Source of the DNA: Candidatus Methanomethylophilaceae archaeon
GTDB lineage: Archaea; Thermoplasmatota; Thermoplasmata; Methanomassiliicoccales; Methanomethylophilaceae
DNA: 45,719 bases
Direction: 5' to 3'
NCBI GenBank assembly: GCA_017519045.1
Contig: JAFWTC010000011.1
Span: 1 to 45,719, forward strand
A program made the translations under genes and the position numbers. The notes beneath the pieces are model-generated. The model ran no database searches and was not told the DNA's origin. It was given only the letters and a program-made list of their open reading frames with translations. Below are positions 7,154-16,502 of this stretch, piece after piece (position 1 is the first letter of the stretch; every line of letters begins with the position of its first letter).

Positions 7154-9794
7154 CACCCATTACCTCCAATCCGTTTCTCTTATGATAACGGATTCTCCAA
7201 CCTTTGACACTTGCCATGTCATAATTATCAAGAATCAAAAACAATGAATTCCTCAACCAAGCGTTATCTTTCCAACTTGCGGGAATGTCGACATTCATAA
7301 AACTCAAAGCAGACAGTGTAGACTCCATCTCATGTTTAGAGGACATGTAAAAAGGAAGACTGATGCGACAACCTGAGAGGTTGAACGCGTCTTCCTCACT
7401 CAGATTATATGAAATCTGTTTCCCATTCAATTCGTCGATACAAGAAACCATGGAAAAACCGCTATCCGTCTTTCTTACCAGGACGACCTCCAAGGTAGGT
7501 TCGATGTCACGAACTGAAGCTTCACCCAAAACCTCTTTGCTATCGTCTGGATCGTTCAACCAGTCAACAAGGTCACTATTAGGACTCGGACTGCGTATCT
7601 GGTAATCCTTTGCAGAAACCTCCTTGTCATTCATCTTCCTCTCGTACTCTTCCTTGGACCTGTTATAATCCTCCTTTATCTCCCCAGATACTTGCCTTTC
7701 AAGGTCGTATGCGGCCTGAACCAGCCCAGGCACATCTTCTGGCACATTCAACGTCTCGGGAAGGAGATCGCTGGCATTCAAAAGAGAGAACCGCCCGTAC
7801 ACGTATTCGGAGGCACGGTCGTCTAAATCTGTACCCATAACATAGCAAATCGGCTCACGTAATGATGAGGGCCGAACGTTTCTATGCCTGTGCAGACGCC
7901 CGATACGCTGTATCAGCAGATCCATAGGGCATAAATCAGTGATCATCACGTCGAAATCCAAATCTAAAGATTGCTCCAAAACCTGCGTTCCGACAATAAA
8001 TTTCCTAAATGGGGGGCCTTTGCGTCCAGACTTAAGGTTTTCCATCAACTCGGACTCGCGATAACTGCGATCCATGTTCGTAAACCTTGAATGATATAAC
8101 GATACGCAATCTTCTCCGTATTGCTTCCCTATAGCTGCCGTAAACTATTGTGCACGCTTCACGGTGTTCAGCAATACAGCCACATATCCCCCTCCGGACG
8201 AAACTTTATCCAGAACACTCATGAATTCTTCTTCGGAGATCTTCTTTATACTAACAGTCATGGAACGTTGTGAATGCGTGCATGACACCTGATGTGTTTT
8301 CTCTCCATCAGCATATGTGATCAAGGGATACTCCACTGCGTTACTTTCTTCAGGCTTCAGCCTTATTCTTTGACCTTTGAGATAAGCAGCTACGAGCTCC
8401 CTTCTGCGCTTTGAAGGAAGGGTTGCTGACAACAATACCACCGGAACATGATACGCCCCCAGCCACTCCAGAGCTTTTTGAAGATAGCTGCCCATGTACG
8501 AGTCATATGCATGGCATTCGTCCACGATGACTACTTTCTCCGCCAATCCCAAATGCGTGAGCACAAGATGCTTTCTCTTGAGACCGCACATCAACACATT
8601 ATCTACGGTACCGACGACGAAATCTGATAGAAGACTGCGTTTCAGTCCGCATAGCCATTCGTGTATCACTACACGATCCTCGGACGACTCCCAAGACATC
8701 TTGGGGACCTCCCTGTACTCCTTGTTATACTTGGACTTTCCATGAGCCAGATTTATGGTGCGCGTTCCATCTGAAAAAGTGTCCAGCCACTTTTTCATTC
8801 TAACGAAAATACGGTCGGCTGTAGTCTGCGTAGGCAAGGCGAAATACAATCCGTTGTACCCGAAACGATCAGCTAATATCTCCGACATCATCAACGCCGC
8901 CTCGGTTTTACCCTCGCCCATCGGCGCTTCCACCACTATTATCCCAGGCTCGGACATTTTCAAAGCAACCTGTCTGGCCATTGATTGAAAAGGACGAGGA
9001 CTAAATCCAAAACGACTCTCGTATGTACTTGGATTGCCGCCACAACTTGTCCAGACTTTGGGAAGGTTTAGCATGTGCCATCCCCTCTCCGCTCTTTCCA
9101 ACAATACTTCGTCACTATAATCATAACGGTGACTTAAAGGGAAAAAGACTTCATTACTGGCGATCCAGTCTGCTAATATCACTATTCCTGTCAAAAGAAC
9201 CTGCGTAGTGTCACGTAGCTTAACACCATTCAGCGAATCCATAGAAACTCCGGAAATCCCAACGCAATAATTTAGCAAATCTTTCCTAACGGAATTCCAC
9301 GCATCCGATTGCAACCCGACGTTATCCTTGTATGCTGCAACGGCTTTCAATTGGCTGTTTGACGGAGGACAACCGTGATGCCCGCCCGCTACAACTGCAA
9401 CGGTACGGTTCACACCCAATCTTTCCAACAACCATTCTGATACTTGAGAATGCTTCACTTCATCCGGCGACGATAAGTCCGTTCTGAAGGGCAGTCCTAT
9501 AGATTGTAAACAGCCATGAATCTATCCTTCGCTTCCACCTTGAACTTTCTTGATTTGAAAAGCAGGGATAGCCTTCCCCAAATCATGGATTCCACAGACG
9601 AACCCCACCAGATTCCGAGCCCCTACTCCCTTCACGTCGGATTCTATGTATTTTTTTAACGAACCAGATAACCATAAGTCCCATAATCTGACGCCTACTT
9701 CGTAGGAATCACGCATATGAACATAAAGAGGGAGCCACCCACCATCTGATGAGATCTTCCCCCATAATCTCTTGGTTCCCTCCGAAAGCTCCAC
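7146..9794 (-). CDS. cas3: CRISPR effector helicase-nuclease Cas3 with two in-frame TAG codons
   Basis: Cas3 degrades DNA bound by Cascade. Three open segments in one frame, separated only by TAG codons (codon 91 at 9522-9524 and codon 550 at 8145-8147), add up to 882 residues, close to the 888 of E. coli Cas3. The HD nuclease has HD at 70-71 (CGIHDLGK), His115, the GHH near 139 and Asp209. The helicase has Walker A EAPMGEGKT near 289-297, DECH near 425-428, and ATQVxEQSLD- and QRxGRLHRH-like motifs after the second TAG. The first TAG lies inside the HD domain and the second between the two helicase lobes, so termination at either would abolish activity. No TAA, TGA or frameshift interrupts the frame. 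The start is GTG at 9794, just after a TATA-rich region. Confidence 0.92.
8145..8147 (-). other. In-frame TAG (candidate pyrrolysine codon 550) in cas3
   Basis: It follows VLLNTVKRAQ and precedes FTAAIGKQYG. These align without a gap to E. coli Cas3 CNLVDVAQ-V-CYQRL, so the TAG substitutes one residue at the start of the second helicase lobe. Confidence 0.87.
9522..9524 (-). other. In-frame TAG (candidate pyrrolysine codon 91) in cas3
   Basis: It lies between the HD motif segment (HDLGKAIPAFQIKK) and the next HD-domain segment (IHGCLQSIGLPF). The reading frame is kept on both sides, and the next conserved His follows at residue 115. Confidence 0.85.
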
Positions 9795-10122
9795 TTTATC
9801 CCGGTTTGACCATGCTCTATAGATATTTGTATATTTGTTTGTTATAACTGTTATAATAATTATTATAGTTATTTATTGTCGCCAATGTTATGCTAGTACT
9901 AGAATCACTAAACTTTCAATCATCTACAGTAAGGGCAATGAAATTCACAAGTTGCCCCAATTCAAAAAAAAACACCTGCCTCTGCAGTTGATTCCACCAG
10001 TTCGTCCCCTCATCGCTGAAAATAAGATGTGTGTAAAAATCAATATCTTAAATAGGTAAATTTACTAACTTCATCTATCGATTTTTACCAAGATTTATAA
10101 ACTACTATGAAAATAATCCACT
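9795..10122. promoter_or_regulatory. AT-rich divergent intergenic region with promoters for cas3 and the ATPase
   Basis: This 328-bp stretch holds no gene. Towards the cas operon the minus strand has AAATATAC (about 9829-9836) some 35-40 bp before the cas3 GTG. Towards the right, TTTATAA at 10094-10100 sits 29 bp before the ATPase ATG, which predicts a leaderless mRNA there. Long A/T runs fill the middle. No conserved RNA element was recognised. Confidence 0.5.
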
Positions 10123-11400
10123 ATGGAGATAGAAGGCTACCTGCCGCGTCTCATAGAGTCTGAGATATGCGACACGATGAAGGTCATGGGCGCGGTCAGC
10201 ATCGAGGGACCCAAGGCCTGCGGGAAGACGTGGTGCGCCAGACGCCTAGCCAACAGCGAATACTCCCTGGTGGATCCCCGCAACAACTTCTCCAACCGCC
10301 GGATGGCGACGATCGACCCCTTGCTCGCGCTTGAAGGCGAGAAGCCGCACCTGATAGACGAATGGCAAGACGTCCCTGGAATCTGGGACGCGGTGCGCTA
10401 CTCCGTCGACTCCGACAGCAAGAAGGGAAAGTACATCCTGTGCGGGTCGTCATCCGCGGACAAAACTAAGATGCTGCATTCCGGCGCCGGGCGCATCTCT
10501 AACATCAGGATGCGTACGATGTCCCTGCTGGAATCCGGCGAATCAAACGGCCGCGCATCGCTGTCAGGGATGTTCGACGGCCGCCTCGAGACCTCCGGAT
10601 CCAAGGATTCCGACGTCGGGGGCATCGCATCCATGATAGTCCGCGGCGGATGGCCCGGGATGCTGGGCGTCGACCCCGACAGGGCGTCGCTGGAACTGGA
10701 CCGCTATCTGCGGAGCGCCTGCGAGATAGATGCACAGCGGATCGACGGCCGGAGGCGCAACGTCGGATCACTCATGAGGGTGATACGCTCCCTTGCCCGC
10801 AACGAGAGCACCGTGGCGTCCAAATCGAAGATAGCCTCAGACGTCAAGGAGGACGGCTCCAAAAATATAGCGGCGGCAACGGTGGACGACTATCTGGACG
10901 TGCTTTCACGGCTGTTTCTGACCGAGGACCAGCCCGCGTACTCCGCATCCTTCCGCTCATCGCTGCGCGTAGGCAAGAACCCGAAGCGGCATTTCACCGA
11001 CCCCTCCTTAGCCGTGGCGGTGATGGGCATCGGGACGGAAGGGCTCCTATCCGATATGAGAACCATGGGGTTCATGTTCGAAGGACTGTGCGAGCGCGAC
11101 CTCCGCATCTACGCCCAGAACATCGGCGGCAGTCTGTTCCATTACCGCGACTACAAGGACCATGAGATAGACGCGGTCGTGGAGGTGCCTGGGAAGGGAT
11201 GGGGCGCGTTCGAGATCAAGCTCGGGTCCGACTCCGAGGACACGGCCGCGGAGGGCCTGCTGAGAATCAGAGACCTCATGAAGAACAACGAGATATCAGA
11301 GCTCCCTAGGTTCCTGTGCGTCATAACCGGGACCGGCGGCCTCGCATACCGCCGCGACGACGACGTCTACGTAGTCCCGATAATCTCTCTCGGCCCTTGA
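10123..11400 (+). CDS. AAA ATPase with DUF4143 (AAA_14 family)
   Basis: A 425-residue P-loop ATPase with Walker A GPKACGKT near residue 30, a Walker-B-like HLIDEWQDV near 72 and a C-terminal DUF4143 nuclease-like region (DYKDHEIDAVVE and WGAFEIKLG, the restriction-fold D...E.K pattern). The family is common in archaea, and its cellular role is mostly unknown. It is transcribed divergently from the cas operon and is much richer in G+C, so it is probably not part of the CRISPR system. The start lies 29 bp after a TATA box without a ribosome binding site, suggesting a leaderless transcript. A decayed relative lies at 21327. Confidence 0.88.
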   Translation: MEIEGYLPRLIESEICDTMKVMGAVSIEGPKACGKTWCARRLANSEYSLVDPRNNFSNRRMATIDPLLALEGEKPHLIDEWQDVPGIWDAVRYSVDSDSKKGKYILCGSSSADKTKMLHSGAGRISNIRMRTMSLLESGESNGRASLSGMFDGRLETSGSKDSDVGGIASMIVRGGWPGMLGVDPDRASLELDRYLRSACEIDAQRIDGRRRNVGSLMRVIRSLARNESTVASKSKIASDVKEDGSKNIAAATVDDYLDVLSRLFLTEDQPAYSASFRSSLRVGKNPKRHFTDPSLAVAVMGIGTEGLLSDMRTMGFMFEGLCERDLRIYAQNIGGSLFHYRDYKDHEIDAVVEVPGKGWGAFEIKLGSDSEDTAAEGLLRIRDLMKNNEISELPRFLCVITGTGGLAYRRDDDVYVVPIISLGP

Positions 11401-11407
11401 CCATCGG

Positions 11408-12946
11408 TTACAGGTCCTTCGCCATGTACGGCAGGTCCTCGGAATACCCCAGCGATCTGTAATACCCCCTGACCCCTACGCCGCTGGTGACCCTGATCCT
11501 GGGGTATCCGCCTTCCCTGGCGATCCTCTCCGCCTCGGCCACCAGGCCCCTTCCGAACCCGCGGTGCTGCCAGTCCTCGCCCTCGTCCCCTATGGACGCC
11601 ACCCTGCCGAACACCTTCAGCTCCCTTATGGTGGCGCGGGAGTCCAGCCTGAGCCTGACGTATCCTATGAGCGAATCCTCGTAGACGTACGAGATGAACA
11701 GCTCCCTCCCGCCGGAGGCCTCGTACTCCAACGTCTCCAGCCTGGTCTTCCCGGGATCGTCCAGGGAAACTCCGGAATGCCCGACCTCCCTGCAGCGGAT
11801 GCACCTGCACCTCCTGCCCTCGGCGGCCATCCTCGCCTCGACTATCTGGCGGATGTTGCTCTTGGTTATCCCCGCCGCGATCTGAGGGACGGGGATGTCC
11901 CTCTGGATCCTCTGTATGCGCACGTACTCCGGGACCAGCGCCTTCATCTCGCTCAGAAGTTCCGAAGCCGTGTCCACGTCGTAGGGCTCGTACTCCCCCG
12001 CCTTCCACATGTCGTACAGCCTGGTGCCCTCAATGACCAGCGTGGTGTAGAACTTCAGCATGTCCGGCCTGAAATCGGGGTCGTCGAAGCACCTGCGGAA
12101 GCATTCCAGGTCCTTCTCCGGAGACGATCCGGGAAGGCCGGGCATGATGTGGTAGCAGATCTTCAAACCGCGCTCCCTGCAGTCCCGGGTGCATCTGCGT
12201 ACGGCCTCTACCCCATGGCCCCTGTCCACCCCGGCGAGCACGTCGTCGTCCAGGATCTGGACGCCCAGCTCCACCCTGGTGGCCCCCAGCGACATCGCCC
12301 TCTCTATCTGCTCCGGGCCGAACACGTCCGGACGGGTCTCCACCGTGAGCCCCACGCACCTGCAGGCCGAGGACTCGTTGGCCTTCTGCGCCTCTTCCAA
12401 AGTGGCGGAGTCGAATCTGTTCATGGCGTCGAAGCACCTGCGCACGAAATCCTCCTGGTACTCGGGATCGCGGCTGGTGAAGGTGCCGCCCATGATTATC
12501 AGGTCTATCTTGTCAGTCTTGTGCCCTATCTCGGACAATTGACGTATGCGGTCGGACACCTGGAGATAGGGATCGAAGGAGTTCCTCCCCGCGCGCCTGG
12601 CCGCCGGCTCGTATCCCGTATAAGACTGCGGAGAGCCGTTCCCGACGCCTCCGGGGCAGTAGGCGCACCTGCCGTGGGGGCAGTCGTGCGGGGACGTCAT
12701 CACGGCGACCACGGCGACTCCGCTGACCGTGCGCGTGGGCTTCTTCAGAAGAAAAGGAGTCAAAAGCTCCCTGTCCTCCGGGGACACCTCGGCCAATATT
12801 GACGAGTTCGGCGGGACGTCCTCCAGACCATGACTCTTGCAGAGCTTCAGCTTGAGGTTCTGAAGAGCGTCCCTGTCCCTGACCCTGCCGCCCTTGACGG
12901 CGGCTATGACCTCCGCCGCCAGCGCCGATACCCTGGGGTCATCCAT
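11408..12946 (-). CDS. elp3: Archaeal Elp3, radical SAM tRNA uridine-34 acetyltransferase
   Basis: Elp3 makes the cm5U-type modification at tRNA wobble uridine. The 512-residue protein has the radical SAM cysteines in DCPHGRCAYCPGG near 105-117, an MGGTFTSRDPEYQ block, HIMPGLPGSSPEKD in the middle, and a C-terminal GNAT acetyltransferase domain with HRGFGRGLVAEAE and GYYRSLGY. The ATG at 12946 overlaps the stop of the small upstream gene by 8 nt; the longer upstream open frame is a shadow. It is the last gene of a three-gene unit with a small protein and a winged-helix regulator. Confidence 0.95.
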   Translation of the reverse strand: MDDPRVSALAAEVIAAVKGGRVRDRDALQNLKLKLCKSHGLEDVPPNSSILAEVSPEDRELLTPFLLKKPTRTVSGVAVVAVMTSPHDCPHGRCAYCPGGVGNGSPQSYTGYEPAARRAGRNSFDPYLQVSDRIRQLSEIGHKTDKIDLIIMGGTFTSRDPEYQEDFVRRCFDAMNRFDSATLEEAQKANESSACRCVGLTVETRPDVFGPEQIERAMSLGATRVELGVQILDDDVLAGVDRGHGVEAVRRCTRDCRERGLKICYHIMPGLPGSSPEKDLECFRRCFDDPDFRPDMLKFYTTLVIEGTRLYDMWKAGEYEPYDVDTASELLSEMKALVPEYVRIQRIQRDIPVPQIAAGITKSNIRQIVEARMAAEGRRCRCIRCREVGHSGVSLDDPGKTRLETLEYEASGGRELFISYVYEDSLIGYVRLRLDSRATIRELKVFGRVASIGDEGEDWQHRGFGRGLVAEAERIAREGGYPRIRVTSGVGVRGYYRSLGYSEDLPYMAKDL

Positions 12947-13181
12947 AGTAGGCGTTCCCCGGCTCGGATGCCCCCTCCTCGGCCGCCGGGGGCTCGATAA
13001 GGTCCATGTACTCGATGCTGGACGAGTTGATGTAACGGAGCGTCCCCTCGTCGGTCTCGAACACCAGCGCGGTTCCACCCCCTAGGACGGAGACCCCCTT
13101 CAGGACGCCCTCGGTGACCCCGTTCTCGCCGTGACGGACGCGGAACCTTGAACCGGGGACGGCGGCGTACACGTCGGTCAT
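12939..13181 (-). CDS. Small conserved-looking protein upstream of Elp3
   Basis: An 80-residue protein of unrecognised family. It is predicted to be mostly beta strand (FRVRHGENGVTEGVLKGV, TALVFETDEGTLRYI), resembling a small barrel, with an acidic, flexible C-terminus. It starts at an ATG overlapping the upstream regulator stop as ATGA and ends 8 nt into elp3, so the three genes are translationally coupled. A link to tRNA modification is only guilt by association. Confidence 0.75.
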   Translation of the reverse strand: MTDVYAAVPGSRFRVRHGENGVTEGVLKGVSVLGGGTALVFETDEGTLRYINSSSIEYMDLIEPPAAEEGASEPGNAYYG

Positions 13182-13636
13182 GCCTGCCCCCTCCCCGAGA
13201 CCAGGTCCTGGAAATGGACGACGGTCCTGCGGTAGTTCTCCATCGCCATGGTGACGTTGGACTCCACGAACGCCCACGCCTTCGAGAGGTCACCGAACCT
13301 TATGCGGTATCCCTTGCGGGCCTGGCCATCGCATTCTACGTCCATCGACTCCAGGAGGTCCATCGACTTCAGCTTGTTGATGTGCCTGTAGATCGTCGGC
13401 TTCGTCGTCCCCAGGAGGGACGCCAGCTCCTCCGCGGACCACGCCTTGGACGGGAACGCCATGAAATAATCCATGAAAAGGCGATACGGGACGCTGTCCC
13501 TGACGCCGGTGGCGCCCGTCCTGGACTCGTAGCCTCTCGGGAGGTACCCTATCTGAGTGAGAAGGGTCTCCGCCACTATGTCCGGGTCCGACTCCCCCAC
13601 GAGGGGCGTGTTGCTGACGACCTGCATCTCGAACAA
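13178..13636 (-). CDS. Winged-helix transcriptional regulator
   Basis: A 152-residue DNA-binding protein. Residues 55-100 form a winged helix-turn-helix (AWSAEELASLLGTTKPTIYRHINKLKSMDLLE), then a strand-rich region and a C-terminal helix. It leads the unit regulator - small protein - elp3. The start is uncertain between TTG 13636 and ATG 13627. An A/T-rich TATA-like stretch (about 13670-13685) lies upstream. The ligand is unknown. Confidence 0.8.
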   Translation of the reverse strand: MFEMQVVSNTPLVGESDPDIVAETLLTQIGYLPRGYESRTGATGVRDSVPYRLFMDYFMAFPSKAWSAEELASLLGTTKPTIYRHINKLKSMDLLESMDVECDGQARKGYRIRFGDLSKAWAFVESNVTMAMENYRRTVVHFQDLVSGRGQA

Positions 13637-13745
13637 TTGGAATCACTGCCCTCTCGAATGACACTTGACGTTTTATTATTTTAGTTTGTGACGTAACGTG
13701 CGCGCACGGGGACCCGTTATACGTCGCGACCGGAAATGAGTGGGC

Positions 13746-14243
13746 ATGAGCACCAGATGCGTCATTTGCCTCGAGGAGGACGGGAGATACAAGGGGGCGT
13801 ACTGCCGCTGGGACGGATACCCCCGGGATGCGGGGATGATACTTCTCAAGGCGTACAGCGACAGGACGCTTCTCGACAGGCTGATCTCCCTCGGGGGGAT
13901 CAGCACCCTCCACGTCTCGATAGACGGGACTTCGTTCCTGGGCGACGGAAGATGGCCGAAGACCGCCGAGGATCCGGCCGACCTCATGGAGGACGTCGGG
14001 GCGGACTACGCCTACGTGTTCGGAGAAGACGAGAGATGGACGATGCGGAGATACGGGGTGCCCGAGTCCGCCGACCTCCTGGCGGTGCTGCGCGAGGAAT
14101 GCCCGTCCAGCTTCCGATCATATGGAGGACAGCAGGCGGTCCATGGCCAGGATGACGCTGTTCTTCGGTATGACGGTGGAGACGGGTATGGAAAGGATCT
14201 TCTCCACGGTGGGGGCCACTATGGGGGCGCAGACTACGCCTAG
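13746..14243 (+). CDS. Hypothetical protein of a prophage/accessory-like family
   Basis: The N-terminal 120 residues (RCVICLEEDGRYKGAYCRWDGYP, quoted in part, then ILLKAYSD and DYAYVFGEDERW) resemble a widespread small protein family with a GxYCxWDGYP motif, function unknown. The ATG at 13746 lies about 25-30 bp after a TATA-like GTTATACG, so a leaderless mRNA is likely. The last 40 residues overlap the convergent regulator gene and look like its shadow, and the frame ends in TAG. The true C-terminus is therefore uncertain; family members are usually shorter. Confidence 0.6.
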   Translation: MSTRCVICLEEDGRYKGAYCRWDGYPRDAGMILLKAYSDRTLLDRLISLGGISTLHVSIDGTSFLGDGRWPKTAEDPADLMEDVGADYAYVFGEDERWTMRRYGVPESADLLAVLREECPSSFRSYGGQQAVHGQDDAVLRYDGGDGYGKDLLHGGGHYGGADYA

Positions 14244-14630
14244 GGCCCCGTCCCTCTCGGCGCGGACGGCGGCGATGATCGCATCCTCCAGAGTGGACAC
14301 TGGATACTCCCTCACATGCACCTCCATCCCGTCGAAGTCGACCGACTTCGGAAGGTTCTCCATGACGTTGGTGAAGGCGATGACCGCGATGAAGCGCTGG
14401 TCGTCGGCCTTCATTATCACCTTCAGGGCCTTGATGACCTGGCGGACCGTGCGGAGGTTGGGCTCGCGCTTGTCCTCCAGGAGCTTGTACATGGTGCTCT
14501 GGGAGATGCCCGATATCTGGCAGAACTCGTTGAGGGACATCCTGAGCTCGTCGTCCAGGATGTCGCGGAGGGCCTTCTGGAAGCCCCCCTCCTCCCTGAG
14601 CATGCCGGCTATCAGGTCCGGGACGGTCAT
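14118..14630 (-). CDS. XRE-type helix-turn-helix regulator with C-terminal sensing domain
   Basis: A 170-residue regulator. Residues 30-75 form an XRE-type HTH (MSLNEFCQISGISQSTMYKLLE), followed by an alpha/beta domain (MEVHVREYPVSTLEDAIIAA, GALGVVCAPIVAPTVEKIL) shared with archaeal predicted regulators. Ligand unknown. The ATG at 14630 overlaps the trxB stop as ATGA, so it is co-transcribed with thioredoxin and its reductase and may respond to redox or a metabolite. The 3' end overlaps the convergent gene at 13746. Confidence 0.85.
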   Translation of the reverse strand: MTVPDLIAGMLREEGGFQKALRDILDDELRMSLNEFCQISGISQSTMYKLLEDKREPNLRTVRQVIKALKVIMKADDQRFIAVIAFTNVMENLPKSVDFDGMEVHVREYPVSTLEDAIIAAVRAERDGALGVVCAPIVAPTVEKILSIPVSTVIPKNSVILAMDRLLSSI

Positions 14631-15511
14631 TCGAGGCGCCTCGCATAGTCCGCAGCGGACATCCCCGCGACGCACCCCTGGCCCACGGCCTTAGCGACCT
14701 GCCACGGCCTCCCGGTGACGTCCCCGCATGCGAAGACGCCCTGGACCTCCGTGGAGCAGTCGGCGCCGATCCTGATGGTGTCGTCGATCTCCGGCATGAC
14801 CCCCAGGTCCATGGCGATGTACGCGGACGACCTGGCGCCTAGCTCGATGAATACGCCGTCGGTCGGAATCGACTCGCCGTCCTCCAGGACCAGCCTCTCC
14901 ACCTTCCCGTCGCCCTCGACGGCCTTGGGCTTGGAGCGGTGCTCGACGGCCCCGGCGTCCAGCGCCTTGGACGCGAGCCCGGGGTCGGCGGCTTCCTCCC
15001 AGCGGACCCAGTGGGTCTCCGACGCGTAGGAGGTCATCAGGCGGGCCGAGACGGCGGCCTCGGAATCGTTCCCGACGACCACCACCTTGCGGCCCTTGTA
15101 GAAGTTGCAGTCGCAGACGGCGCAGTAGCTCACGCCCTTTCCCAGGAGGTCCTTCTCCCCGGGTATCCCCAGCGCTTTCCTGGATATCCCGGTGGCGATC
15201 ACGACCGCCTTGGCGGAGACCTCCGTGCCGTCCTCCATGACGAACCGGAACCTCCCGTCCGCGGCCGAGGCGGATATGACGTTCATGTCCAGGAAGGATG
15301 CGCCGAAGGACTCGGCCTGCGCCCTCCCCTCGGCGAGGATCTCCTCCCCGGGGCGGCGGGAGACTCCGACGTAGTTCTCGATGACCGCGCCGTACGCCCC
15401 GCTGGAGGCAGCCTTTCCCGCGACGGCCACGGAGGCCTTCTTCCTGGATGCATGGATCGCCGCCTGGAGCCCGGCCGGGCCGCAGCCTATGACGAAGACG
15501 TCGGCTTCCAT
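14627..15511 (-). CDS. trxB: Thioredoxin reductase
   Basis: A flavoprotein that reduces thioredoxin. The 294-residue protein has the N-terminal FAD-binding GCGPAGLQAAIHA, the redox pair CAVC in SYCAVCDCNFY, a second dinucleotide-binding region (VVVVGNDSEAAVSA; the usual GGGDSA is changed) and the C-terminal GVFACGDVTG. The ATG at 15511 follows the thioredoxin stop by 2 nt. The altered NADPH-binding glycine motif raises the possibility of a different electron donor (known for some methanogen enzymes), but that is inference. Confidence 0.93.
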   Translation of the reverse strand: MEADVFVIGCGPAGLQAAIHASRKKASVAVAGKAASSGAYGAVIENYVGVSRRPGEEILAEGRAQAESFGASFLDMNVISASAADGRFRFVMEDGTEVSAKAVVIATGISRKALGIPGEKDLLGKGVSYCAVCDCNFYKGRKVVVVGNDSEAAVSARLMTSYASETHWVRWEEAADPGLASKALDAGAVEHRSKPKAVEGDGKVERLVLEDGESIPTDGVFIELGARSSAYIAMDLGVMPEIDDTIRIGADCSTEVQGVFACGDVTGRPWQVAKAVGQGCVAGMSAADYARRLE

Positions 15512-15513
15512 GC

Positions 15514-15825
15514 TCACTGGAACCCCAGGGCGGACAGGAGGTCCTCCTTGGGCCTGAGGCCGACCAGGGTGTCCACGAGGACGTTGTTCCTGAAGACGAG
15601 GATCGTGGGTATGGCGTTGATGTTGAACCTCACCGCGATGGCCTGGTTCTCGTCGGTGTTCAGCTTGGCGACGCCGGCCTTCCCCTTGAGGTCCTCGGCG
15701 AGCTCCTCGATTATGGGCCCCATCCTCCTGCAGGGTCCGCACCAGGGGGCCCAGCAGTCGATGATGGCGAGGCTGTTGTCGTTCACGAAGCTGTCGAAGT
15801 TGGATTCGTTGAGTTCGGTTACCAT
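15514..15825 (-). CDS. trxA: Thioredoxin
   Basis: A 103-residue thioredoxin with the canonical active site WAPWCGPCRRM near residues 25-35 and the cis-proline loop NAIPTILVF. It is the first gene of the unit thioredoxin - reductase - HTH regulator. The ATG at 15825 is the only sensible start for this family. Confidence 0.96.
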   Translation of the reverse strand: MVTELNESNFDSFVNDNSLAIIDCWAPWCGPCRRMGPIIEELAEDLKGKAGVAKLNTDENQAIAVRFNINAIPTILVFRNNVLVDTLVGLRPKEDLLSALGFQ

Positions 15826-15920
15826 TCACTACACTCCGGCATGTATTCGCATCACGCCGATAAAAAAGCGACGGGAAGCAGGGCGGGACCCCGGCTTTTC
15901 CCATCTGCCGGAGGAGGGGA

Positions 15921-16502
15921 TCAGCACTCCTCTTCATCTGGGACGCACTTGAGCCTGGGGTACTCGCCGAGCCTGTCCACTATGGAGTCCAGGTCCTCGC
16001 CGTACAGGTCGGACAGCTCCATGTGCAGGATCTCGATCCTCTCCGCGCCGCGGAAAGCGCCCTTGAAGACCAGCTTGTTCACCGAGTGCTCGTGCGAGAC
16101 CACCCTGTTGTCGCTGACCATGTTGTCGGCGTGGGCGACTATCTTCTCCTCCAGGGTCGACGGCATGTAGTCCCCGGGAGGAAGCCCCAGCTCCTCCACG
16201 TCCTCCGCGTCCAGACCGGCCCCGGTGTGCTTGCGGATGATCTCCACCAACTCTACGGGCAGGCCCAGGCGCTCCGCGATCTTGGAACCTATGTAGGCGT
16301 GCATTATCGAGTGGTCCACGGACCTACCTATGTCATGCAGCAAGGCGCCGGCGACCACCAGGCCCATGTCGGTCTCCTCTATGCGGGAGGCGATCTCCTC
16401 CGCCACGGCCCTCACGGTGCAGCAGTGGACGACCACCCGGCGCTTGCAGCCTTCGTCGATGAGAAGCCGCACGCATTCGGCGTCGGTCGGGATTCTCGAC
16501 AA
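15921..16502 (-). CDS. HD-superfamily hydrolase (TIGR00295-like)
   Basis: A 193-residue metal-dependent phosphohydrolase of an archaeal HD family. The motif HCCTVRAVAEEIA precedes GALLHDIGRSVDHSIMHA, which supplies H...HD...H ligands. The substrate is unknown. The start is TTG at 16502 after a purine-rich GAGGGGGAAG. The gene overlaps the open frame of trm56 by 170 nt. Because this HD domain is fused to Trm56 in some archaea, a fused gene split by a frameshift cannot be excluded. Confidence 0.85.
   Translation of the reverse strand: MSRIPTDAECVRLLIDEGCKRRVVVHCCTVRAVAEEIASRIEETDMGLVVAGALLHDIGRSVDHSIMHAYIGSKIAERLGLPVELVEIIRKHTGAGLDAEDVEELGLPPGDYMPSTLEEKIVAHADNMVSDNRVVSHEHSVNKLVFKGAFRGAERIEILHMELSDLYGEDLDSIVDRLGEYPRLKCVPDEEEC

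Noticed and set aside
14244-14648. TAG readthrough of the small gene at 13746
   Set aside because: The downstream frame is antisense to an intact HTH regulator and shows no homology, so it gives no support for sense UAG.
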